Source of the DNA: Trebonia sp.
GTDB taxonomy: Bacteria > Actinomycetota > Actinomycetes > Streptosporangiales > Streptosporangiaceae
Assembly (NCBI GenBank): GCA_030038035.1
Contig: JASHPP010000172.1
Span: 1 to 5,901, forward strand
Reading direction: 5' to 3'
Length of the DNA: 5,901 bases
Part shown: one piece after another, positions 1 through 5,761 of the stretch
Layout of the letters: each line of letters starts with the position of its first letter
Numbering within the stretch: position 1 is the first letter of the stretch
The notes under the pieces: model-generated
Database searches by the model: none
Told to the model about the DNA's origin: nothing
The model's input: only the letters and a program-made list of their open reading frames with translations
Program-made: the position numbers and the translations under genes

Positions 1-1
1 C

Positions 2-721
2 GTCAACGGCACGAAGATGTGGATCACCAATGCCAGGCACGCGGACCCGCTGCCGGTGCTGGTCAAGACCGACCCGGCCGCCGTCCCCGCGCACCGGGGC
101 ATGAGCATCCTGCTGATCGACGCGGGCACCCCCGGGTTCGCCGTCACCAAGGACATCCCGAAGCTCGGCTACAAAGGCCCGGAATCATGCGAGGTGCTCC
201 TCACCGACGTCCAGGTGCACGCGGACCAGCTCCTTGGCGGCACCGAGGGCCGCGGCATGCAGCAGGCCCTGTCCGCGCTGGAAACCGGGCGGATCAACAT
301 CGCCGCCCGGGCCGTGGGCGTCGCCCAGCGCGCCTACGACGAGGCCCTGCGGTACGCCACCGAGCGCACCGCGTTCGGCCAGCCCATCGGCGACTTCCAG
401 GCCATCCAGCTGAAGATCGCCGAGATGGCGACGAGGGTGCAGGCCGCCCGCCTGCTCACCTACTGGGCGGCTGCCCGGCTGGACGCGGGGGAGCGGGCCG
501 ACGCGGAAACCGGGATGGCGAAGGTGTTCGCGTCAGAGGCGGCGCTGTACTGCTCGCTCGAATCGATGCGGGTGCACGGCGGCTACGGCTATTCCCAGGA
601 GTTCGAGGTCGAGCGCCTGTACCGCGACGCCCCGCTGATGGCGATCGGCGAGGGCACCAATGACATCCTGCGCACGGTCATCGCCAGGTCCCTGCTCAGC
701 GGCAAGGCCGTGGTCCGCTAG
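2..721 (+). CDS. Acyl-CoA dehydrogenase, C-terminal part (5' partial)
   Basis: This is an FAD-dependent acyl-CoA dehydrogenase that would oxidise an acyl-CoA to the trans-2-enoyl-CoA and pass electrons to electron-transfer flavoprotein. The reading frame is open from base 2 (VNGTKMWITNA, the middle beta-domain), so the true start lies upstream of the window; the ATG at 17 is an internal Met. The C-terminal helical domain follows, with ERTAFGQPIGDFQA at about 362-403, which is typical of the family. The family C-terminal signature is HGGYGYSQEFEVERLYRD, followed by GEGTND. The Glu codon at 650-652 (EGT) aligns with the catalytic base of medium-chain-type enzymes. The gene ends at TAG 719-721. 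Nothing connects it functionally to the CBB genes downstream, and a 198-bp gap separates it from the next gene. Family is certain; substrate chain length or branching cannot be read from this fragment. Confidence 0.93.
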   Translation, partial: VNGTKMWITNARHADPLPVLVKTDPAAVPAHRGMSILLIDAGTPGFAVTKDIPKLGYKGPESCEVLLTDVQVHADQLLGGTEGRGMQQALSALETGRINIAARAVGVAQRAYDEALRYATERTAFGQPIGDFQAIQLKIAEMATRVQAARLLTYWAAARLDAGERADAETGMAKVFASEAALYCSLESMRVHGGYGYSQEFEVERLYRDAPLMAIGEGTNDILRTVIARSLLSGKAVVR

Positions 722-900
722 GAAAAAGGGTCAGCGCCGCACCCCGCCGCACCCAAGGTAACGGCGCCCACCACTCCCTGGCCCAGATTTATCCCGAACG
801 AGTCGGGCATCCTCCCTAACGATCGGCCTTCTCGCCCGGAGTGCCGGAGCGGCAGCGTGGCGGGCGGCATGAGCCCCGCCCGGGACGGGCAGTTCACACA

Positions 901-909
901 GGGGGGAGG
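901..909 (+). promoter_or_regulatory. Ribosome binding site of the DUF6582-like gene
   Basis: The purine run GGGGGGAGG lies 10 nt before the ATG at 920. It decides the start, because longer in-frame alternatives at 857 and 869 have no comparable sequence in front of them. Confidence 0.6.
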
Positions 910-919
910 CAATCAGACG

Positions 920-1228
920 ATGACAGATCACGCGCCGGACGACGTAGTCACCTGGCAGCCGTCGGCCGATGCCGGACAGTTCAGCGGCAGGCTGGATGCC
1001 GCCGCGGCCAACCGCCTGCCTGACTCGGCGTTCGCGTTTCCCGTGCTGCGCAAGGAGCCGCTCGTGTCGGCGAACCACGTGCGCAACGCGGTGGCCCGCT
1101 TCGACCAGGTCGAGGGCGTCAGCGACGGCGACCGCGCGCTCGCCTTCGCGAACATCCGCCAGGCGGCGTCATACTTCGGCGTCGACATCACGGCGAGTTC
1201 GTGGCAGGAGCTCATGCACCGCAGGTGA
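920..1228 (+). CDS. Small DUF6582-like protein, 102 aa
   Basis: This small soluble protein has no known function. The ATG at 920 is chosen because a purine-rich GGGGGGAGG (901-909) precedes it by 10 nt; in-frame starts further upstream (857, 869) lack such a site and would add low-complexity sequence. Residues about 33-98 form the recognisable core: LPDSAFAFP, then RKEPLVSANHVRNAVARFDQ, then VEGVSDGDR, AASYFGVDI and SSWQEL. From memory this pattern matches the DUF6582 family, found in actinobacterial and phage-associated proteins. The first 32 residues are polar and probably disordered. No signal peptide or membrane segment is seen. It lies 105 bp upstream of the regulator gene on the same strand, so the two could be co-transcribed, but no operon evidence is strong. 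Coding status is well supported; the family name is moderately sure. Confidence 0.8.
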   Translation: MTDHAPDDVVTWQPSADAGQFSGRLDAAAANRLPDSAFAFPVLRKEPLVSANHVRNAVARFDQVEGVSDGDRALAFANIRQAASYFGVDITASSWQELMHRR

Positions 1229-1280
1229 GACGGCGCCGCTGAACCGGTCGCCCTGGCGGTCACGACCAGGCCGGCGCAAT

Positions 1281-1298
1281 CATAGGTGAATGCCTATG
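1281..1298 (+). promoter_or_regulatory. Inverted repeat upstream of the regulator gene, possible LysR operator
   Basis: CATAGG and CCTATG form perfect 6-bp inverted arms around the 6-nt spacer TGAATG. The dyad ends 35 nt before the GTG start of the LysR gene. LysR regulators usually bind a dyad near their own promoter and autoregulate, so this is a candidate CbbR site. It does not fit the T-N11-A rule exactly: the symmetric T and A (1283 and 1296) are separated by 12 nt. The assignment is inferred from position only. Confidence 0.4.
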
Positions 1299-1321
1299 GC
1301 TTAGTGCCCGGGCAGCTTCGC

Positions 1322-1327
1322 AGGAGG
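1322..1327 (+). promoter_or_regulatory. Ribosome binding site of cbbR
   Basis: AGGAGG lies 6 nt before the GTG at 1334. It selects this GTG over the ATG at 1286, which would add 16 residues before the conserved LTQIRAFLAV start of the LysR helix-turn-helix domain and would run through the inverted repeat at 1281-1298. Confidence 0.8.
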
Positions 1328-1333
1328 TGCCCG

Positions 1334-2230
1334 GTGGCGATCACCCTGACCCAGATCCGCGCGTTCCTCGCGGTGAAGAGCACAGGCAGCGTGCACGCCG
1401 CCGCCGGCCAGCTGCTCGTCAGCCAGCCGTCGGTGTCAGCCGCGATCGCCTCGCTCGCCCGCGAGGTGGGCGCCGCGCTCTTCGAACGGCACGGCCGCGG
1501 AGTGCGGCTGACCGAGTCGGGCGAGGCCTTCGCGCCCTACGCGGCTCAAGTGCTCGGCCTGCTTGACCAGGGCAGGAACGCGGCACTGGAGGCGGCTCAC
1601 CCGGAGAACTCCAGAGTCAGGCTGGTCGCCGTGAACACCGCGGGTGAGTACCTGGCGCCGCCGCTTATCCAGGCCTACCGGCAGCTCCATCCGGGCGTCG
1701 CCATCCTGCTCGAGGTCGGCAACCGCGCCACCGTGTTCGAGCGGCTGGAATCAAGGCGCGCTGACATCGGCATCGGCGGCCGGCCGGCGGGCAGGGCTCT
1801 TGCCGGATTCCCCTTCGTCGGGAACGAGCTGATCGTCGTGGGCAGGGAGGTGCCAGCCGACCTGGCCCGGACCCCCTGGCTGCTGCGCGAGGACGGCTCG
1901 GGCACCCGGCTGGCGACCGAGCGCCTGCTCGCCGACCTGGACCTGGGCTCAGCCGGGGCCGGCGCACCCGAGCTGCTCACGCTCGGCTCGAACGGCGCGA
2001 TCAAGCAGGGCCTGGTCGTCGGCCTTGGCGTCACGTTGATCTCGCGGTTCGCCGTGGCCAGCGAGCTGCGCAGCGGCACGCTGTGCGAGATCGGCGTCGC
2101 CGGCACGCCGCTGACCCGTCCGTGGCATGTCCTGTTCCCGTCGGCCGGGCCGCGACGCCCGGCGGTCCGCGCGTTCGGCGAGTTCCTTCGTTCCGCCCGG
2201 GGCCGCGCTGTCATACAAAAACTTCTATGA
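1334..2230 (+). CDS. cbbR: LysR-family regulator, probable CbbR
   Basis: This is a 298-residue LysR-type transcription factor, the usual length for the family. The N-terminal winged helix-turn-helix spans about residues 1-60 (LTQIRAFLAVKSTGS, SQPSVSAAIASLAREVG, LFERHGRGVRLTESG). A linker helix follows, then the periplasmic-binding-protein-like effector domain (about 93-298), with LREDGSGTR at 184-192 and SNGAIKQGLVVGLGVTLISR at 219-238, both common in LysR effector domains. The start is GTG at 1334, fixed by AGGAGG 6 nt upstream. CbbR proteins activate cbb operons in response to metabolites such as RuBP, PEP or NADPH. The CbbR name rests mainly on the gene lying 54 bp upstream of cbbL. Unlike most cbbR genes it is co-directional with cbbL, not divergent. 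LysR family is certain; the target is inferred. Confidence 0.85.
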   Translation: MAITLTQIRAFLAVKSTGSVHAAAGQLLVSQPSVSAAIASLAREVGAALFERHGRGVRLTESGEAFAPYAAQVLGLLDQGRNAALEAAHPENSRVRLVAVNTAGEYLAPPLIQAYRQLHPGVAILLEVGNRATVFERLESRRADIGIGGRPAGRALAGFPFVGNELIVVGREVPADLARTPWLLREDGSGTRLATERLLADLDLGSAGAGAPELLTLGSNGAIKQGLVVGLGVTLISRFAVASELRSGTLCEIGVAGTPLTRPWHVLFPSAGPRRPAVRAFGEFLRSARGRAVIQKLL

Positions 2231-2243
2231 CATATCGAAAAAC
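2212..2243 (+). promoter_or_regulatory. Direct repeat upstream of cbbL, candidate activator site
   Basis: CATACAAAAAC (2212-2222) and CATATCGAAAAAC (2231-2243) share CATA and AAAAAC, and their starts are 19 bp apart, close to two helical turns. Between them sits the short dyad TATG-A-CATA (2226-2234). The segment overlaps the cbbR stop codon and lies about 40-75 bp before the presumed cbbL transcription start, where LysR activators commonly bind. It does not match the published TNA-N7/8-TNA CbbR pattern cleanly, so this is a positional guess. Confidence 0.33.
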
Positions 2244-2266
2244 CTGGCCTTTTTTAAATTATTCGC

Positions 2267-2283
2267 CCTGCATAGGCTGCAGG
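2267..2283 (+). promoter_or_regulatory. cbbL promoter -10 region inside a perfect inverted repeat
   Basis: TAGGCT at 2273-2278 matches the actinobacterial -10 pattern TANNNT and leaves only 6 nt before the ATG at 2285, so transcription would start at or next to the A of the ATG. The -10 is framed by CCTGCA (2267-2272) and TGCAGG (2278-2283), perfect 6-bp inverted arms around TAGGC. No good -35 is seen at the expected distance (the region is T-rich, 2250-2255), which fits an activator-dependent promoter. A second possible -10 is TAAATT at 2255-2260. The dyad could be an operator or simply chance. Confidence 0.42.
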
Positions 2284-2284
2284 C

Positions 2285-3694
2285 ATGTTCGAAGCAGGCG
2301 TTCGCGAGTACAGCGAGATCTACTGGGATCCCCACTACCAGCCGGGCGATAGCGATGTCCTGGCGGCGTTCAGGCTGATTCCGCAGCCAGAGGTGGCGCC
2401 GGAGGAGGCCGCGGCGGCCGTGGCGGCCGAGTCGTCGACCGCTACCTGGACGACGGTGTGGACCGACCGGCTGACGACGCTGGAGCGCTACCAGGCGCGT
2501 GCCTACTGCCTCGAGCCCGTGCCTGGCCGGGGTGACCAGTACCTCGCCTACATCGCCTATCCCCTCGAGCTGTTCGAGGAGGGATCGGTGACCAGCATGA
2601 TGGCCTCGATCACGGGCAACGTGTTCGGCTTCAAGGCGATCCGGGCGCTGCGGCTTGAGGACCTGCGGATCCCTGTCGCGCTCGTCAAGACCTTCCAGGG
2701 TCCGCCGGCCGGCATCCAGGTCGAGCGGGACCGGCTGAACAAGTACGGCCGACCGCTGCTCGGCGCCACGTTGAAGCCCAAGCTCGGCCTGTCCGCGCGG
2801 AACTACGGGCGCGCGTGCTTTGAGCTGCTGGCCGGCGGGCTCGACTTCACCAAAGACGATGAGAACATCACCTCGCAGCCGTTCATGCGCTGGGGCGACC
2901 GCTTCCAGTTCGTGATGGAGGCGGTCCGTAAGGCCGAGCACGAGACCGGCGAGCGCAAGGGGCACTATCTCAACGTCACCGCGCCGGACTGCGAGCAGAT
3001 GCTGGAGCGCGCCGAGTTCGCCAGGCAGCTCGGCTCGCCCATCATCATGCACGACTACCTGGTCGGCGGCCTCTCGGCGCACGCCACCCTGTCCCGGTGG
3101 TGCCGGCGCCACGGCATGCTGCTGCACGTTCACCGCGCCCTGCACGCGGTCGTCGACCGGCAGAGGGACCACGGCATCCACTTCCGGGTGCTGGCCAAGT
3201 GGCTGCGCCTGGCCGGCGGCGACCATCTGCACACCGGCACGGTGGTCGGCAAGCTGGAAGGCGACCGAGAGACCACGCTGGGCGTGGTGGACCTGCTGCG
3301 CGCGGACTTCGTCCCCGCCAACCGGAGCAGGGGCATCCACTTTGACCAGGAGTGGGCGTCGCTGCCCGCCGTGCTGCCCGCCGCCTCGGGCGGGATCCAC
3401 GTCTGGCACATGCCGGCGCTGGTCGAGATCTTCGGCGATGACGCGGTCTTCCAGTTCGGCGGCGGTTCCGCGGGCCATCCGCAGGGCAGCCGCGCTGGGG
3501 CGACGGCGAACCGGGTAGCACTGGAAGCATGCGTGCAGGCCCGCAACGAGGGACGCGACCTGGCCGCGGAAGGACCGGACATCCTCAAGCAGGCCGCCCG
3601 GCAGTCTCCCGAGCTGGCCGCCGCGCTGGAAACCTGGCGGGAGATCCGGTTCGAATTCGAGGCAGTCGACGTCCCCGATGTGCTGCAGCCGTAA
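2285..3694 (+). CDS. cbbL: RuBisCO large subunit, form I
   Basis: This is the catalytic large subunit (469 aa) of ribulose-1,5-bisphosphate carboxylase/oxygenase, which adds CO2 to RuBP to give two 3-phosphoglycerate in the cytosol. All active-site residues are present with a constant offset of 11 to spinach numbering: E49, T54, W55, N112, K164, K166, the carbamylated K190 with D192 and E193 (TKDDEN), H283, R284, H287, H316, loop-6 K323, S368, G370, G392 and G393. There are therefore no net indels across the catalytic core. The ATG is forced: TAG at 2273-2275 closes the frame upstream and no other start codon lies between. It lacks the first 11 residues of the plant enzyme. MHDYLVGG and [13 protein letters not shown] point to a green-like form [15 protein letters not shown] and [12 protein letters not shown] recall red-type enzymes. 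This mix suggests form IE, known from actinobacteria, but that is inference. It is followed by cbbS after 18 nt. Confidence 0.97.
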   Translation: MFEAGVREYSEIYWDPHYQPGDSDVLAAFRLIPQPEVAPEEAAAAVAAESSTATWTTVWTDRLTTLERYQARAYCLEPVPGRGDQYLAYIAYPLELFEEGSVTSMMASITGNVFGFKAIRALRLEDLRIPVALVKTFQGPPAGIQVERDRLNKYGRPLLGATLKPKLGLSARNYGRACFELLAGGLDFTKDDENITSQPFMRWGDRFQFVMEAVRKAEHETGERKGHYLNVTAPDCEQMLERAEFARQLGSPIIMHDYLVGGLSAHATLSRWCRRHGMLLHVHRALHAVVDRQRDHGIHFRVLAKWLRLAGGDHLHTGTVVGKLEGDRETTLGVVDLLRADFVPANRSRGIHFDQEWASLPAVLPAASGGIHVWHMPALVEIFGDDAVFQFGGGSAGHPQGSRAGATANRVALEACVQARNEGRDLAAEGPDILKQAARQSPELAAALETWREIRFEFEAVDVPDVLQP

Positions 3695-3712
3695 GCGGAA
3701 CGAGGTGCGGAT

Positions 3713-4024
3713 ATGAGGCTTGAGACGTTCTCCTACCTGCCCGAGCTGTCCAGCGAGCAGCTCGCGCGGCAGCTCCGCTCGATTCTCGGCCGGCACCTGG
3801 TCGTCGGCATCGAGTACACGAGCGCGCCAGATCCCTGCGACCACTACTGGACCATGTGGAAGCTCCCGCTGTTCGATACCGCCGACCCGGCCGTCGTGCT
3901 GGCCGAGCTCGCGGCGTGCCGGGCGGCCAACCCGGGCGCGTACATCAAGGTCAACGGCTACGATCCCGGCCGCCAGGGCCAGGTCGTCTCGTTCGTCGCG
4001 GCACAGCCAGACCGGGTGAGCTGA
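3713..4024 (+). CDS. cbbS: RuBisCO small subunit
   Basis: This is the small subunit (103 aa) that caps the L8 core to form the L8S8 holoenzyme. The family pattern is clear: ETFSYLPELSSEQLARQL at 4-21, GIEYTS at 32-37 and the hallmark DHYWTMWKLPLF at 43-54, then the helix AVVLAELAACRAANP and the last strands YIKVNGYD and VVSFVA. The loop between strands A and B is the short prokaryotic kind (APDPCD), not the long plant one. It lacks the extended N-terminus of many form IA proteins and the long C-terminal hairpin of red-type proteins. GAGGTG at 3702-3707, 5 nt before the ATG, is a good ribosome site, in contrast to cbbL. Its stop codon TGA directly abuts the ATG of prk, indicating translational coupling within one operon. 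Confidence 0.95.
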   Translation: MRLETFSYLPELSSEQLARQLRSILGRHLVVGIEYTSAPDPCDHYWTMWKLPLFDTADPAVVLAELAACRAANPGAYIKVNGYDPGRQGQVVSFVAAQPDRVS

Positions 4025-5011
4025 ATGCCCCGGCCAATCATGCTGAGCATCGCGGGCGATTCCGGTTCAGGAAAGACGACGATCACCCGTGGCGTGGTGC
4101 GCGTGCTCGGCGACGACCGGGTCACCCATTTCTGCGCCGACGACTACCATCGCTACGACCGGCGCCAGCGCGCCGAGCGCTGCATCACGCCGCTCGATCC
4201 GGCGTGCAACTACCTGGACGTGCTGACGTGCGATATCAGGCACTTGCGCCACAACGAGGCCATACTCAAGCCGGTATACCAGCACACCGACGGCACCTTC
4301 GGGCCGCCTGTCTACATGAGCCCCGCCCGGTTCGTGGTGGCCGAAGGGCTGCTCATCAACCACACTTCGGAGCTGCGGGACATGTTCGACATCCGCGTCT
4401 ACCTGAACCCGCCCGAGGACGTGCGGCGACGCTGGAAAGTGGCACGCGACTGCTCACGCCGCGGGTACTCGACCGACCAGGTGCTCAGGGAACTGGACCG
4501 GCGCGAGCGCGACTCCGAGGCCTACATCCGCCCCCAGCGCCATTACGCCGACATCGTCATCTCGTTTATGCCGGGTACACCGGGCCAGTCCCAGGACCCC
4601 GGTCAGCTCGACGCGCACCTGTTCCTGCGCGACTCGCTGCCGCACCCCGACCTGGCCGGAGTCGTGGGCGACGGAGCCGACGCCGACGACCTGACGCTCA
4701 CCGAGCAGCCCGGCGAGAAAGAACTGCGGATTCCCGGCACGATCTCCCCGGCCAGGGCCGTGGCGCTGGAAGAGGCCATCTGGGATCGCATGCAGTTCGC
4801 CAGCCACTTGCGCGCGCAGCGGCTCGGCGAGTTCACGATCGGCTCCGACCTGCACCGCTCAGAAGCGCTCGGCCTCACCCAGCTCCTGCTCCTGTACCAC
4901 CTGGTCACCGCCAGGGCCGTCATCGCGCTAGGCGGGCAGAGCGCCCGCGCGTCCGCCCAGTCAAGCGCGGACATCCCCGTCCCCGATCAGGTTCCCGCGA
5001 CCAACTCCTGA
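4025..5011 (+). CDS. prk: Phosphoribulokinase
   Basis: This kinase (328 aa) phosphorylates ribulose 5-phosphate with ATP to give RuBP, the RuBisCO substrate, and with RuBisCO is diagnostic of the CBB cycle. The P-loop GDSGSGKTT is at residues 11-19, DDYHRYDR at 39-46, TPLDP at 55-59, KPVYQH at 82-87 and the Walker-B-like VVAEGLL at 104-110. RRRWKVARDCSRRGYS (134-149) and DSEAYIRPQRHYADIVI (163-179) match the class II (plant and cyanobacterial) type. The length also fits class II better than the shorter proteobacterial class I. The plant redox partner Cys16 is replaced by Ser15 in the P-loop, while Cys37 aligns with plant Cys55, so the classic thioredoxin switch is absent. A ribosome site GGGTGAG (4014-4020) lies within the end of cbbS. 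The gene is also called cbbP. Uridine kinase is the closest alternative, but context and motifs favour PRK. Confidence 0.93.
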   Translation: MPRPIMLSIAGDSGSGKTTITRGVVRVLGDDRVTHFCADDYHRYDRRQRAERCITPLDPACNYLDVLTCDIRHLRHNEAILKPVYQHTDGTFGPPVYMSPARFVVAEGLLINHTSELRDMFDIRVYLNPPEDVRRRWKVARDCSRRGYSTDQVLRELDRRERDSEAYIRPQRHYADIVISFMPGTPGQSQDPGQLDAHLFLRDSLPHPDLAGVVGDGADADDLTLTEQPGEKELRIPGTISPARAVALEEAIWDRMQFASHLRAQRLGEFTIGSDLHRSEALGLTQLLLLYHLVTARAVIALGGQSARASAQSSADIPVPDQVPATNS

Positions 5012-5037
5012 GCCCGGGGGCCGCGGCAGGGCACGCA

Positions 5038-5752
5038 GTGACTGGAGCGACCGGGCGAGTGGGATATCGCCTGATGGAAGCGCTCGCCGACACGGGCGCT
5101 GAGATGACCGCGATGGTGCGTGTGGAGGCCAAAGCCGCCGACCTGCCCGGCGCGCCGCGGCACATGGTGGCATCCTTCGACGATCCGCCGCCTGCCGCGT
5201 TCCTGTGCGACTTCGACCGGATCTTCCTGCTCAGCCCCGAGCAGGAAGAGCAGGCCGAACTCGAAACGGTGTTCACCGACGCGGTCGCGGCGGCCGGCCG
5301 CCGCGACCGGCCGCCGGCCGCACATTGTCAAGATCTGCCTCGACGGCTTCCAGGATCCGGACTGCGAGGTGCTGAGGCGATCCGGCTGACCGGGACGATC
5401 TCGGCGCCCGCGGGCCAGGGACGAGTCGGCTGGATCGCGGCAGCCGATGTCGCCAGGGTCGCCGCCCGGGTCCTGACCAGTCCGGGCCACGAGAACATGA
5501 CGTACGTGCTCACCGGGCCCGATGCGCTGGGATACGCCGATGGACTACGAGGATCAGGCACCGGCGCGGGCAAGGCAACTCATGCTCGCGGACGGGCTGA
5601 GCCCCTGGGCGGCCGATGGCGAGCTGGAGCGGTTCGCGTGGATCAGGCAAGGCGGCGCGGGAGCCGTGACCGGCACCGTGCGTGAGCTGACAGGGGCCGA
5701 TCCCCGCCCGCTGGAGGACTGGCTGAGCCAGTCGCGCGCCAGCTTCGCCTGA
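5038..5752 (+). pseudogene. NmrA-like NAD(P)-binding protein, frameshifted and deleted
   Basis: Remnant of an atypical short-chain dehydrogenase (NmrA/SDR family, Rossmann fold). Frame 1 carries the dinucleotide motif VTGATGRVG (from about 5038), then DRIFLLSPEQEEQAELE and DAVAAAG up to about 5300. The protein continues in frame 2 as HIVKICLDGFQDPDCEVLRR (about 5321-5380) and reaches a stop at 5387-5389. It returns to frame 1 with GTISAPAGQGRVGWIAAADV and YVLTGPDALGYAD (about 5392-5541), and again to frame 2 with DYEDQAPARARQLM through to TGA 5750-5752 (ADGLSPWAADGELERFAWI, RELTGADPRPLEDWL). Compared with the family as remembered, some 40-50 residues are missing near 5380-5392 and roughly 15 near 5541. 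The N-terminal start is also eroded: no ATG or convincing ribosome site, only GTG at 5038. It follows prk by 26 bp. Function of the ancestor is unknown, and no link to carbon fixation is shown. Sequencing error cannot explain the deletions. Confidence 0.82.
5282..5309. repeat. 28-bp perfect palindrome at the pseudogene frameshift
   Basis: All 14 base pairs match about the centre 5295/5296. The inner arms are GGTCGCGGCGGCC (5283-5295) and its exact reverse complement GGCCGCCGCGACC (5296-5308). CGGCCGCCG also occurs as a direct repeat at 5295-5303 and 5308-5316. The first frame change of the pseudogene falls here, and leaving out 13 nt (for example 5296-5308) restores the frame. Confidence 0.9.
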
Positions 5753-5761
5753 CGCCTTTGC

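Noticed and set aside
734..767. GCGCCG and CGGCGC arms after the acyl-CoA dehydrogenase gene, as a terminator
   Set aside because: The loop is 22 nt and no T-run follows; chance pairing is likely in such GC-rich sequence.
793..807. CCCGA-ACGAG-TCGGG hairpin as a terminator or operator
   Set aside because: The stem is only 5 bp, there is no T-run, and no gene start lies close by.
722..919. Search for a promoter or RNA gene in the 198-bp gap
   Set aside because: I see no convincing -35/-10 pair, tRNA-like fold, or repeat beyond the weak hairpins noted.
1286..1333. ATG at 1286 as the start of the LysR gene
   Set aside because: It has no ribosome site and lies inside the inverted repeat. The GTG at 1334 has AGGAGG at ideal spacing and begins exactly at the conserved domain.
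2238..2255. AAAAA...CCTGGCC...TTTTTT as an intrinsic terminator of cbbR
   Set aside because: The inner bases do not pair well and the stem would be mostly A-T. The T-run sits just where the cbbL promoter must be, so a promoter role explains it better.
2225..3844. 539-codon open frame on the - strand opposite cbbL
   Set aside because: It is antisense to a clearly functional cbbL and shows no recognisable domain; long antisense frames are common in GC-rich coding DNA.
3856..5685. 609-codon open frame on the + strand
   Set aside because: It overlaps prk in another frame, is Arg/Pro/Ala-rich in the way out-of-frame high-GC sequence is, and only by chance runs on into the frame-1 pieces of the NmrA-like pseudogene.
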